Assembly: GCA_946803715.1 (NCBI GenBank)
Contig: CAMPET010000014.1
Span: 13,879-53,911 of the forward strand
From: Beroe ovata
Taxonomy: Eukaryota; Ctenophora; Nuda; Beroida; Beroidae
Direction: 5' to 3'
Length of the DNA stretch: 40,033 nt
The position numbers and the translations under genes are program-made. Position 1 is the stretch's first letter. Each line of letters opens with the position of its first letter. Under the pieces are notes generated by a model. That model searched no databases and was not told the DNA's origin. It was given only the letters and a program-made list of their open reading frames with translations. Shown here in pieces: positions 11,103 to 21,405 of the stretch.

Positions 11103-13138
11103 TCAAGCCTCAAGTTCAACATTGGCAGCAACCTGATCAGTGAGAATATCCTTAGCAACAACATCAGGTTCCCTCTCAGTGTCACTCCCATCATAGCAGC
11201 GTAACTTAGCAACCAGTTTCAGTATATCAGGATCCGCGTTGTCAGGGTTACCAGCTGCCTTGATCACCTTCCTCAACATGAGCAGATAGAGACGTTCCTC
11301 TGTCTTCTTTGTCTCCAGTTTGAGACTCATGTTGTGGAGAAGCTGGCGTCTCGGTGTCTCCTCTGCCTCGATATTCTCCATGTCTTCCTCGACAATCGGA
11401 GTAAGGAGGTCACGGAGAGTGGGAACTTCAGTGTGCCCGACTATGTTACCTGACAACAGTGTAACTAGTGACAGGGGGTACAGGGCAAGCGTCGTGATAT
11501 GATGACACGGTCCCTAACAACAGTGCAACTGGTGACAGTGATCTGGCCGCGTTATTCATTAGTCAGCTATACCAGCACTCGCATTCGTGATAATAGAATT
11601 ATAGCGATTGGTGAGGGGCGGCTAAAAACTACTGAAATGCCCTATAACGGAGATCAAGGAACGTAAGTCACATATGAATAGGAGGGAAGCGGGACTAATG
11701 GCAAAAGGAAGAAAACACTCCACAAGCCTTCAACACAAAGGGAATTCATTGAGATCTGGAGCAATATTCCTTTATTGATAGTCAGTGAACTGTCAATATA
11801 TCCATTGGTAATTGGTTTCTGTGAGGAGAAACACGTCCTCTGCTTGAGAAATGGGAAAGGCTGTAATAACAAGGTCACAACTGCAGCAGGTCATATTATA
11901 ACGTCGTTCCCTCACACACAGAAGAGAGGAATATTCGTAACTGTATTCTTTTATTACATTTGCCAAAGGGGTCAAAATTCTATATATTCATTGTTGTTCA
12001 TATATTATTGTTCCATGGACACCGGCACAAGTAGTCATTTTGACGATTGATCTCGAAGACAGCAGGACTCACCCTCTGAATCATAGATCCTGGTTAGTTC
12101 CTCATCCGATTTCTTGGGAGGTTCACACCGAAACTTCCTCCGAAATTCATCGTCAGTGAGGAATTTTGGGCCAGACCCAGGACATGTTGTCATGACAGAT
12201 CTCCCGCCTGCTCTAGGTAGGTTCTTTCCTGACCACTGTGACAGAAAGTGGATAAGTGGAGAAGAGATATACATATCATATAGATTATAGATGTTGATAA
12301 ATTTAAACGAGTCATGGTTTTTAGTAGGGATAAGATACCGGAATTTTCATTCGTTTCATTCTCTCTCTGTAGAAAGGAGTGAAGTTTGTGCCGTCCAGTT
12401 CGTTCAAAACATGTTCTGATATGAAGTTTAAGTATTTGTTCACGATCTGAAATTGAAGTTGAGAGTTATATCATCAATTCGGACTCAATTATGGCACGAC
12501 TGTAGTTATGAAGTATGACGTATGTTACATTTATGGATCACTATCATCAACGTACCGGCTTTGCTTCAGGGAACCAAAACTGAGCCACAAATATTTCTGC
12601 TAGGGAGTCAATGTTGTCTAGAACTTTCTCAACAGTCAAAACCTTTGCATTGTCCAGTAGATGGTACAGTTCTTTGAATATGAGCCCTGACATGAATAAA
12701 TGTCTCATTGTGAAGAATCGAATTCAAATCACATCGATTTCAAATAAATGCAGATGAGGTTCATTGAGAAACTCACGATCAATTCTTTTACTTCTTGCAA
12801 GGAACTTCACTCTGGATGCTCGTAACAATGTTGCAAGTCTTGAAAACCGGCTCTGTACTCTTCTCCGAAGTTTGTTCTTGAAGAGTGGCCAATTCCTTCG
12901 CATCTGCATCGCGATCCGAACTGACATCTCATCAGGTGGGTACCGACCATGACAAGCACTCAATATCAACCAAGGACTGCAGAGAAGAAACATAATTATA
13001 GGAGAGGAGAAAGTCTTCAACGTAATATTGGCTATCACACTTTTCAAGGAGAAATGAAACGATATGAGAATATGCAGTTGCCAGATGTAAGAATTTGCTG
13101 CATTGTATCATGCTATAGTTGACATAATTGATGTACAT
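11103..13138 (-). CDS. Unrecognised protein, 6 exons, basic helical centre and acidic C-terminus
   Basis: Exons 13138-13041, 12976-12777, 12686-12556, 12446-12339, 12235-12073 and 11449-11103 join with consistent phases into 348 aa. I do not recognise the family. Visible: a hydrophobic/aromatic N-terminus (residues 1-50), an Arg/Lys-rich helical stretch (about 60-100, including LRRRVQSRFSRLATLLRASR), a helical part with EIFVAQFWFPEAK, a linker ending FRRKFRCEPPKKSDEEL, and an acidic C-terminus with TPIVEEDMENIEAEETP. No signal peptide or zinc motif is seen. The start is uncertain: the frame is open a little further upstream (to an acceptor-like AG near 13175), and the first donor (GTGTGA) is weak. 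The 622-bp intron before the last exon holds nothing recognisable. Confidence 0.6.
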
Positions 13139-13328
13139 GCCATATTGGTGGTCCGGGTGAGTGAAACTTTGCTGATTTTATCTCATTCTCGCTGTAATTG
13201 TGGCCGATTTTAATCGGCAATGGAGGTGGCATAACCCATGCACTTTGGCCATCTGTGCTCCAGCACCTGAGAACATGAGTGATGCCTGACTGGAATATAA
13301 TAAGAAAAACTTCTATATAGGATTAAGT

Positions 13329-14302
13329 TCAACAGCGAGTTTGTTGTGAGAGAAAGTTGAAACCAGAATTCGAACAACTCATTGAATGAATAAGTTTATC
13401 ATCTTTGAGCAGCATCGCACACCTGCTTTTGGCAAGACTAGGATGATGCAAAACATGATCAATGTTCATTGGAATCGTTTTGTCAATGCTGAATGGGTTC
13501 ACAGAAGGAGTCTTGCGAAAATAGTTAGCTGCTCTTCCAGGTTTTATCACAGTTTTGATAGCTGTATCAGCACTGGGACCAGGAAAAGAATGACATGAGG
13601 AAGATGCTTCAGATGGCTCCTTCTTCACTGTCATTGAATTGCTTTTAAACTGATTTTCTGTCCTTGAAATCTCAGGGAGTTCCATTTCATCACTGTTCTT
13701 AATGTCACCATAGAAAGTTGTTTGAGTTCTCCTCCTTTTGGTCTTCCCTTTGCCTGAATAATAAATGAAACAGTAGTCAAACAATTAATCCAAACTTAAA
13801 CTGCTTGAAGGGATACAGTACTACCCAGCATGAATAGATATTACCTATCAAAGTCCCTAATCTATAAGAGGGATTTAACAAACCCTGGAATGGTCTTGGA
13901 GAGTCATCAATTTTGGTTTCTGGAGACGTTTCGTGTTGAGACTGCACCTTTTTTGCTGCCCTGAAAAAATGAAATAAACAAATTAATGAAATGAGTCGGG
14001 CATCAAATAGAGTAATCTAGATGATTAAAAGATCTGTGTCTTGTTTGATATAGAGCTTCAACAAACATATTTCTGACTCACAAATCAGTGGAAGGGGTTT
14101 CACCCAGGCTGTCAAAGTCCCTCTTCCCAATGGATACAGGAGTTTGTTTTCCTACTGACACATTTTTCAAAGGAGTTGAGATTTCTTCATTTGGAGTTTT
14201 GCCCAAAGTATCAAAATCTTTGTTCTCTTGTACAGATCCCGCATATGGCGTTACAAATCGAGGTGACTTCCGAGGAAGATAAGGTGTTTTTGAACTCGGC
14301 AT
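13329..14302 (-). CDS. Unrecognised Ser/Thr-Pro-rich protein
   Basis: Three exons, 14302-14082, 13960-13845 and 13753-13329, give 253 aa with matching phases. The protein is low in hydrophobic residues and looks disordered. Two related motifs, DFDTLGKTPN and DFDSLGETPS, flank several S/T-P sites (SPRF, STPLK, QTPV, SPET). A basic cluster (KTKRRRTQ) suggests a nuclear protein, and the S/T-P sites suggest a cyclin-dependent or MAP kinase substrate; both are inference from composition. The true C-terminus may differ: a donor-like AG/GTGTGC near 13415 could splice to the strong acceptor at about 13294, which would replace the last ~30 residues with a short tail. No family assigned. Confidence 0.55.
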
Positions 14303-15187
14303 GATTTCACTCTAAGATTGTTTCAGATTAAATTAAAGATTCAGAAAAATAAAATTTGAGGTTTATAGGTATTCTTTAAATTATTTCTAATGCAAAGAAA
14401 GTTGGTAACAGTCTAAAAGGTGAAGAAATGTAATTTCTGTACCATTCCCATCTTGACCAATGACCATGGGTAAATTTTCGATTTCCTTCAGAAAAGGATA
14501 AAAAGGCAAACTGGATCAGTGCCCAGTGGGGGTCAGAAGTTGGCCAAAGAGGTTCATTAATTATAACTTTGAAGCAGTGTCCCAGCAGGGTCATTTGAAA
14601 TAATGTAAATGACCCCCTACTGACCATTGACCACCTGGTGATTACTTTCTAAAACCCTGCTGACCACTCTCTGATCATATATGAAGGGTACATCTTAAGT
14701 GTGTCAGTAAACAATTGGCATGGACTATAGGCATAGACCCTGATGATTGTGAAAATGGTATACCTACTGTAATTGTTTATTAGGAGTCCAGCTTGGGGGT
14801 CAGATAATCAGATAATGATTGCCAGGGTTCCCCTAGCAGTTACTCAGAAGGGGGAACCATATTCTGCCAGGGTCAACCTTGAAAACTGTGGACACTGTGG
14901 GCCGGAAAAAGGCATCTGTAAATATAGAAGCTGAGTAACTGGAAGCTATTCATAATGCAGGTAATCTTGTTGATCTGCCATTACCAACATGGCAACAACT
15001 AGGATGCTGTCCTGTTTTAGTGTTTTACATAACGAGGCCAGGCCACGAGTGTCACCATGACAGTAAGTTATGTTGCTCCATGGCCTGCCAGCATCCCGGC
15101 TCCCCCTTGTATTGGGATGAATATTGAATAATCTATATTATAGACTCCCATTTAATTCTGTACCGCAAATTAAAATAGCAATTTTTT
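14303..15187. other. Non-coding stretch before the retroelement island
   Basis: No gene seen. It contains scattered copies of a GGGTCA / TGACCAC motif in both orientations (about 14520-14670 and 14870). It should include the promoter of the Ser/Thr-Pro-rich gene just upstream of 14302. Confidence 0.4.
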
Positions 15188-15433
15188 TATACTATTTTGC
15201 GGAACCTACGTCCTAAAATTCCTGACCCAAATTATCGGGCAATGCCAGACCGCTAATGATATGCGCGCGAAACGGAATTCTCGATCTCGACAGGGTCTAT
15301 CATTGCATCGATTGACAAAACCCAAATATCTGCCACTCCGCATGCCGCGCACGTGATATCCTATCTTGCCGGATGTTATCTGTCCACTGTTTCTTGCGCG
15401 CGGCGGCAACAAACGTGCACAATGCACATGTTC
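15188..15433 (-). repeat. Interspersed repeat, minus-orientation copy left of the retroelement
   Basis: The reverse complement of 15244-15316 resembles 22196-22310 on the plus strand (shared pieces: ACCCTGTCGAG, GAGAATT.CGTT, AGCGGTCTGGCAT). The reverse complement of 15368-15403 resembles 23006-23048 (shared AACAGTGGA-like text then ACAGATAACATCC and GCAA). It is GC-rich with many GCGC dinucleotides and no coding frame. It ends at the N at 15434. Confidence 0.65.
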
Positions 15434-15478
15434 NGAGTCGGCTTTAGCTTCGTCCTAAAAGGTGAACAGACTTTTCAG

Positions 15479-15496
15479 TGGTGACAGAACGCTGAC
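15479..15496 (+). promoter_or_regulatory. Putative primer-binding site
   Basis: TGGTGACAGAACGCTGAC directly follows a sequence ending TTTTCA, the usual layout of an LTR end and a tRNA primer site starting TGG. The priming tRNA was not identified. Confidence 0.5.
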
Positions 15497-15507
15497 GAAC
15501 CTGCGGC

Positions 15508-16797
15508 ATGGGAGATAAAGACGCTATTGCGGAGATACAGGCCAGCCTGCAAAGACTCCTGGAACAGAATGAGAGATTCGGTGCTGAACTAGCGGAGCTG
15601 AGAAAAGAGAATGCTGAACTAAAACAAAAAGCAGAAGACAAGGAAAAAAGGATTGCAGCAAACAAGGAAAAATGGACTGACACACTGTCTGACTGTGACC
15701 AAATGCTGCACATTCTGGAAGAGTTGAAGAAACAACTATTGAAGGACGACGTTGATGAAAGTTTCTTTGAGGAAAACGGGGAACTCAGTAATTTGAGTCA
15801 TGGGTTTGCAAACCTCCTTGGAATAGACACCTCGTTGAAGGAGAGGGACAAAGCTAAAATGGAGCCGGCTCATCAGTTAAACGAATCAGAAAGATTTAAA
15901 GGGACTACCAAGGAGGAGAAGATGGAATGTTTCTTTGGGGAGGAAGGAAATTGCTCATCTGTAGCAATGAGGAGATTCTGCGACAGATATCAGACTATCA
16001 GAAAAATGAACATGGGATTGAAGATCGCTGGTTGGGATGACCCCAAGTATAGGGCAGGGAAGATAACCCTGTGTTTGAAAGGTGATGCATTTGATTATGT
16101 ACAGTTTGCAAACTCGGTGAATGAGCCATGGACAGATGATGATAGTCTTCTGCTTGAGAGACTCCAGGATAAGTTTATCAACGTCCAAGCTATTGAGATG
16201 AATATCCTACATTTTGAGCAATCCATCCAGGAAACAAGAGAGACTATTGATGAGTTCATGAGTCGATTGAGGCGAAGTGTGAGAGATGCGTATGATGGGG
16301 ATCATCCGAATGAACTTGACAGAAAAGTAGCATGGCGGTTTGTGAGTGGACTTCGGGATAAAATATGCAGGGATAAAATCCTGGATGCCGGTTGGATGCT
16401 CAACAGAAGAGAGTCGAAATCCCTAGATGAGTTACAGAAGATGGCAGAGTATGCGAGAAGAAATGAGGATGCATCAAGGGCTATAGGGAAGACAGCATCT
16501 GGGAATATCGCCATGTTCGGTAATGAAGAGGGGACAATATCACCATTTGTCAAGGAAAGATCGCCATTTGGGTCACGCTCAACAACACCATCTTCAGAAT
16601 CAAGATCAAGCGTTGGTTCCGGGAAATCTGGGTCATCCTCTCCCCCAGCAATAAAAGAGTTCTTAGAATGCTTCTATTGTAAAAAGAAGCACCAAGGGGG
16701 ATGGTTTAAGTGCAACAAGCGGCTACTGGAAGACCCAGGATGGAGACCAGGTAAGAATGAAGGAAAGAGACCGACTGGAAAAAAGGATTTTCGGTAG
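15508..16797 (+). CDS. gag: Retrotransposon Gag polyprotein
   Basis: 429 aa. Residues 1 to about 80 are a charged heptad-rich coiled coil. A Gag capsid-like helical region follows (about 120-330), with GWDDPKYRAGKITLCLKGDA and DEFMSRLRRSVRDAY resembling capsid helices of Ty3/gypsy elements. Next comes a Ser/Pro-rich linker and one zinc-knuckle-like motif at about residue 388 with spacing C-x2-C-x3-H-x6-C, where the usual form is C-x2-C-x4-H-x4-C. The protein packages element RNA into cytoplasmic particles. It terminates with TAG at 16795-16797, just after a frameshift heptamer. Confidence 0.85.
   Translation: MGDKDAIAEIQASLQRLLEQNERFGAELAELRKENAELKQKAEDKEKRIAANKEKWTDTLSDCDQMLHILEELKKQLLKDDVDESFFEENGELSNLSHGFANLLGIDTSLKERDKAKMEPAHQLNESERFKGTTKEEKMECFFGEEGNCSSVAMRRFCDRYQTIRKMNMGLKIAGWDDPKYRAGKITLCLKGDAFDYVQFANSVNEPWTDDDSLLLERLQDKFINVQAIEMNILHFEQSIQETRETIDEFMSRLRRSVRDAYDGDHPNELDRKVAWRFVSGLRDKICRDKILDAGWMLNRRESKSLDELQKMAEYARRNEDASRAIGKTASGNIAMFGNEEGTISPFVKERSPFGSRSTTPSSESRSSVGSGKSGSSSPPAIKEFLECFYCKKKHQGGWFKCNKRLLEDPGWRPGKNEGKRPTGKKDFR
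16779..16785 (+). promoter_or_regulatory. -1 ribosomal frameshift heptamer (A AAA AAG)
   Basis: In the gag frame the codons are GGA-AAA-AAG, so the heptamer A-AAA-AAG is in the exact phase for -1 slippage. The gag stop lies 10 bases downstream (16795). The -1 frame is open from 16785 through the pol ATG at 16863. A GC-rich stem (ACCCCC at 16798-16803 with GGGGGT at 16827-16832, plus an inner CTGT/ACAG pair) begins 12 nt after the heptamer. Confidence 0.75.
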
Positions 16798-16862
16798 ACC
16801 CCCCTGTCAGAGAACAGGATGTCGACGGGGGTGAGTGTAGTGTTGAAGGAGATGCTAAATCT

Positions 16863-19800
16863 ATGAGTGATAATGGAGAATACAAAGAGGAAGGAAAGGA
16901 AATGGAGGAGCACAATAAAGGGCCAGAGGTCAAGCCATGGACCTGTGCTAAGGTAGAGTTTAGGTTACAGACCCCCAAAAAAGGGGGAAAACTCAGAAGC
17001 AAGGAACTAAGAAACTTGAAAGAAGTGGCTGACAAGGGACTCAGCAACACTCCCTATGTCACTGCAAAATGGGCTAATGGCAAGGAAACACCTGCACTCC
17101 TGGATACAGGAGCCCAATGGTCACTTTTAACTGAGGCAGGAATAACAGCAGAAGAGAGAAACGGTCTAAGCACCTCTGATAATATGACAGGACGAGGAGT
17201 CTCAGGAGAGAAGATGCCAGTTCTGGGGGAAATATGGAGGGATGTGTGGATTGGAAACATACTGTTCAAGAATCAAAGATTTGTCGTGATCAAAAACATG
17301 GTATGTGACGTTATTCTGGGAATAGACCTGTGGTCACGGGCAAGTTCATTGTCATTCGATTTCAATAGCAATGAGATGATTTTGAATGGACAGAGAATCA
17401 GGATGCACCACCATCCAAAGGAGACTAAGAAAGAAGAGATGAAGAAGGTAATGCATGGCATCGAGGTGCTGGGAAATTTTACATTACCGGCTAAATCAGT
17501 TTCAGCCGTCAAATGCCAGTCAAAGGGACTCACGCAGGGAAAGGAGTATATGGTGGAACCATTCACGAAAGAGGACTCGTTAGTGAGCACACCATATGGT
17601 ATGATTGACGGTGCAGATGAGGTTAGTCTGCAAGTAGCTAACCTCAGCCTTGAAGATGTGGAGCTGACATCAGGTGAACTAATAGCAACAGCCCAAGAAG
17701 AGGAATGGGTAAGAAATGTTTCTCCCAGGACGGGCCTGAAAGCTAAAGATGCCAAGACTAGATCAAAATCAGGGTGTGTAATAGACTTTGCAGCTATGAT
17801 AGGAGAAGAGTTGGACCCAAAGAAGAAGACTCACCTGAGGGATATTCTAAGAAGATACAAGGATATTTTCTACCAAGGAGGAGAACTCCCAATAGTGAAT
17901 GTGGGAGTAAAACACGCAGTTGAGGTGGAAGAGGGCAAGGCCCCAGCAGTTTTCAAACCCCGGAGACTATCAAAAGAGGCAGAGAATGAAGTAAAAGAAC
18001 ACATTGATGAGCTCCTGATGACAGGGGTGATAAGACCATCCAACAGTGTATGGGCCGCTCCAATAGTCTGTGCAAGGAAGAGTAATGGAAGCCTGCGCAT
18101 GGCTATTGACTACAGGGCGCTAAATAGTAAGTCTCATACAGCTACACTCCATCCCATCCCCCTGATCGATGACCTCTTGGATAGATTGTCAAAAGCCAAA
18201 TACTTTGCTATTTTAGATGCAAAGTCGGGATATCATCAGCTCCCACTCAGAAAAGAAGATTCATCAAAGACAGCGTTTGTTGTACCTTGGGGACATTATG
18301 AGTTTGCTGAGAGAACACCATTCGGACTCAAAGGAGCTGGGTATAGCTTTCAGCGCATGATGTCAACAATTCTAGGGTCAAGCAACTTTGAAGATGCCTT
18401 ATGTTATCTTGATGATGTGTTGATATGGGGGGAAACCTGGGACATATTTGTAAAAAGGCTCAGGAAAGTGATGGATAAATTCCGTGCTGCGGGAATGGCT
18501 TTCGGGGCAGACAAGTGTAAGATAGGGGTGGAAGAGGTAAGCTACCTAGGCTGTACTATAAAGAAGGGGATGGTCAGAATAAGTGAACAGAGGGTGGCTC
18601 AAATAAGGCAGATTGAAAAGCCAGCTAATGTACGTGAATTAAGGAGTGCATTAGGAGCCTTTTCGTATGTCCAACGATGGATACCAGGGTTGGCTGACAT
18701 AGCAAAGCCGCTGTACGAGGGACTAACTGATAAGCCATATGCACGATTATCATGGAACAATGAGATGAATGAGTCATTTGAGAGAATAAAAGAAATGATT
18801 GCAGATTCAGTTGCATTGAGCCTGCCAGACATGGAGAGGAGATTCACTCTGGTAACTGATTGTAGCAAGATAGCGGCAGGAGCAATGTTGGCTCAGGAGG
18901 ATGAGAAAAATGCTGGTAAGCTGAAACCAGTGGCATTTTACCATCACACCCTATCTAAGAGTGAACAGAACTTCTCAGCCACTGAACGGGAGCTCCTAGC
19001 AGTTGTTTTGGGGGTGAAAAAGTTCAGGGTATATCTGGGAAGAGAGTTTGATTTGATAACAGACCATCAAGCTCTACGATGGCTGAAGTCATTAGATCCG
19101 GATAATGAGACAGGAAGGAGAGGAAGATGGCTAGACTTTCTCCAACAGTTCGATATGAAAGTAACCCCAAAGCGAGGAAAGAGCCCTGAGATGCGGATGG
19201 CCGATTTCCTGTCCCGGGTGAGATGTAATGGAGATGTGGTACAATCAAACGCTGAGAGTGATTTACTAGCAGTCACGGAATGCAAGCAAAATGATGGCAT
19301 CCTGGTTAGGAGAACAGATGTCTTAAGAGAACAACAACAATGCCCGGTGATAAGAAAAATAAAAGAAGCCATTTTAGAAAATGTTGACTTGAACCCGGGA
19401 AGAACTGATGCCGAATCCTGGAGGAAACCAAGTCTATCAGAGGACCCCACAGTGAAGGAATTGTGGAAGATGAAGGACAGACTATTAGTTGATGGAGAAG
19501 GATTCCTGAGACTGAGATTCAATGGGGGAAAGAAAACCAGATCACACCCATTTGGAGCTAAAGTAAGGAACAGACTTGTAATTCCCGGGAGTTACACCAA
19601 CAAGATACTTCACCTAGTGCACCGAAGTTCCACAGCAGCTCACATGGGCAGCAGAAGAACTTGGCAAAGGGCACGAAACAACTTCTGGTGGCCCAAAATG
19701 AGACAAGAAGTGGAAAGGTACGTGGCGAAGTGCGAAGAATGCAGCAGGAATAAGCATTTAAACCATACCAACATTGCTCGCAGAGATAAAACATCTATTC

Positions 19801-20906
19801 CTGTGAAAAATTTAGAAGAATTGATGATGGACTATGTAGGGCCATTTCAGGTTGCAAGAACCCATCCGTTCAGGTATATTCTGCAGATGCAAGATGTTTT
19901 GAGCAGATTTCTGATATTCAAACCTTGTGAAGACAGCACTGCAAGGACAGCAGCTGATGCTCTCCTAGACGAATGGGCAGCGATATTTGGAGTTCCAAAA
20001 CGGCTTCGATCAGACAGAGGAAGACACTTTGAGAATGAAGTTTTTGAGAGGATCTGTTCGAAGACTGGGATTGAGCACAAATTTGGATCTCCTGAGCACC
20101 CCGAAAGTCAGGCACAAGTAGAGAGGCAAAACCAACTTGTGAACCAATTGCGGTGTCTCTGTAACAACGATATTGAAAATTGGCCTGCTGCTATCAAGAA
20201 GGTCCAAATGAGCCATAATTCCAGTATGAATGCAACGACTCGATTTTCACCTGCTAGAATGATACTGGGACAAGAATTCAACCTCCCAGATGACCTAGTA
20301 GCAGAAGAAAAAGGCAAGAAAGTCCAAACAACAAGCTGGCAGGAAAGAGAGTCGGAGCACCAGGAAATAGTAGAAGAAGCCAAGCGTAATATCGAAGGGG
20401 AGCAAGAACTACAGGTGGAGGAAGCAGAACTAGGTATCCCTAGTAGAAGTCTACCGTATAAGATTGGAGATACAGTGAGATACAAGCTCAATGACACTAC
20501 AAGAAATAAGCTTGGGGGAAAGATCTCACAGAGATATTCTGAACCTCACGTAGTGATTGGAGTAAAGGAGAGCGGTTTTACATATGAAATCAAACCCCTT
20601 GACCCAGACAGTAGGGGCAGGATTAAAGACCGCCATTTCAACCTCCTCAAAACTGTGGATAGGAGCAGCGTGGAAGAAGGAGGATCAGAGGAGGATCAGG
20701 CAACACAGCAGATAGAGGAAACCCCAGAGGAAAAGGAATCCAGAACAGAAGAGAGTGATCAAATCGGCAGATCAATTGAGCATAATCCAGATCAAGTTAT
20801 TAGGAGAACCACACGTGTGAGAAGACAACCTCAGCGTCTACAGGTTGACGGCAGGAGGAAGGTCTATGAAACATCAGTGGATAGTGAGGACGTCAATTCA
20901 GATTGA
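16863..20906 (+). CDS. pol: Retrotransposon Pol polyprotein (PR-RT-RH-INT)
   Basis: 1347 aa from the first ATG, but the frame is open upstream to the gag frameshift site, so it is probably made as Gag-Pol. Protease: LLDTGAQWSLL (catalytic Asp at about residue 81). Reverse transcriptase: DYRALNSKS and YLDD at about 515-518. RNase H: TDCS at about 664, ATERELLAV and TDHQALRWL. Integrase: HHCC zinc domain (H..H then CEEC in KCEECSRNK) and a DDE triad with Asp in MDYVG (about 989), Asp in SDRGRHF (about 1051) and Glu in QVERQN (about 1087). A GPY/F-like module (KISQRYSEPHVVIGV) precedes a charged tail; no chromodomain is recognised. All catalytic residues seen are intact and there are no internal stops. 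Confidence 0.93.
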   Translation: MSDNGEYKEEGKEMEEHNKGPEVKPWTCAKVEFRLQTPKKGGKLRSKELRNLKEVADKGLSNTPYVTAKWANGKETPALLDTGAQWSLLTEAGITAEERNGLSTSDNMTGRGVSGEKMPVLGEIWRDVWIGNILFKNQRFVVIKNMVCDVILGIDLWSRASSLSFDFNSNEMILNGQRIRMHHHPKETKKEEMKKVMHGIEVLGNFTLPAKSVSAVKCQSKGLTQGKEYMVEPFTKEDSLVSTPYGMIDGADEVSLQVANLSLEDVELTSGELIATAQEEEWVRNVSPRTGLKAKDAKTRSKSGCVIDFAAMIGEELDPKKKTHLRDILRRYKDIFYQGGELPIVNVGVKHAVEVEEGKAPAVFKPRRLSKEAENEVKEHIDELLMTGVIRPSNSVWAAPIVCARKSNGSLRMAIDYRALNSKSHTATLHPIPLIDDLLDRLSKAKYFAILDAKSGYHQLPLRKEDSSKTAFVVPWGHYEFAERTPFGLKGAGYSFQRMMSTILGSSNFEDALCYLDDVLIWGETWDIFVKRLRKVMDKFRAAGMAFGADKCKIGVEEVSYLGCTIKKGMVRISEQRVAQIRQIEKPANVRELRSALGAFSYVQRWIPGLADIAKPLYEGLTDKPYARLSWNNEMNESFERIKEMIADSVALSLPDMERRFTLVTDCSKIAAGAMLAQEDEKNAGKLKPVAFYHHTLSKSEQNFSATERELLAVVLGVKKFRVYLGREFDLITDHQALRWLKSLDPDNETGRRGRWLDFLQQFDMKVTPKRGKSPEMRMADFLSRVRCNGDVVQSNAESDLLAVTECKQNDGILVRRTDVLREQQQCPVIRKIKEAILENVDLNPGRTDAESWRKPSLSEDPTVKELWKMKDRLLVDGEGFLRLRFNGGKKTRSHPFGAKVRNRLVIPGSYTNKILHLVHRSSTAAHMGSRRTWQRARNNFWWPKMRQEVERYVAKCEECSRNKHLNHTNIARRDKTSIPVKNLEELMMDYVGPFQVARTHPFRYILQMQDVLSRFLIFKPCEDSTARTAADALLDEWAAIFGVPKRLRSDRGRHFENEVFERICSKTGIEHKFGSPEHPESQAQVERQNQLVNQLRCLCNNDIENWPAAIKKVQMSHNSSMNATTRFSPARMILGQEFNLPDDLVAEEKGKKVQTTSWQERESEHQEIVEEAKRNIEGEQELQVEEAELGIPSRSLPYKIGDTVRYKLNDTTRNKLGGKISQRYSEPHVVIGVKESGFTYEIKPLDPDSRGRIKDRHFNLLKTVDRSSVEEGGSEEDQATQQIEETPEEKESRTEESDQIGRSIEHNPDQVIRRTTRVRRQPQRLQVDGRRKVYETSVDSEDVNSD

Positions 20907-21334
20907 TGTGTTGGATTGCATACTGGATGTGCAATATATTATTCTTGTTTGGTGTTGGGGACCCCCCCCCCCAAATTATCATAGACACTCGGTGTATTGA
21001 TGAATAATGACAATAATCATTGAATACATATAAGAATGTATTCTTATACTTTATGTGATTTCGGTAAATACAGTGACTTTTAAGCGACTGTATATACATT
21101 ACGAGTAAAAGAGTAGCTGAGGGGTTGAGAAAAATTATAAGTCCTGGCACCAACCATCTAGGCAAAATTTGGGTTCCAGCTACCTCTCGAAAATTCCAAA
21201 ATCGATCAGAATGGACAGGATATTGGACACGAGATGTGATTGAGAAATTCGAGAATCTATGCTGGAGAAATGAGGAGAGATCAAGGGGCTGGCAAGCCCC
21301 TCGCGGCATCTGTAGGTAATGTTACACGTGCGAG
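20907..21334 (+). other. 3' non-coding part of the retroelement / possible U3
   Basis: Starts just after the pol stop and includes a run of 12 C at about 20961-20972. The purine run TGAGGGG near 21118 is a weak candidate polypurine tract. A 64-codon open frame (21125-21319) has no recognised relative. No copy of the sequence before the primer-binding site is found here. Confidence 0.4.
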
Positions 21335-21405
21335 CAAAAAGGGCCCGAAGGGCCCTTTTTGTGAGCTCGCTCACCGAGGCGGCCCGAAGGGCCGACTCGG
21401 TGAGC
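21335..21405. repeat. Two adjacent perfect hairpins with GAA loops
   Basis: First hairpin: 12-bp arms CAAAAAGGGCCC / GGGCCCTTTTTG (21335-21346, 21350-21361) around GAA. Second: 10-bp outer arms GCTCACCGAG / CTCGGTGAGC (21369-21378, 21396-21405) with inner GGCCC / GGGCC around another GAA. Both are perfect. Confidence 0.9.

Noticed and set aside
16674-20497. Several long minus-strand open frames across gag and pol
   Set aside because: They are antisense to intact gag and pol with catalytic motifs; shadows only.
20961-20972. C-run as retroelement polypurine tract
   Set aside because: A polypurine tract should be purine-rich on the coding strand; this run is pyrimidine.
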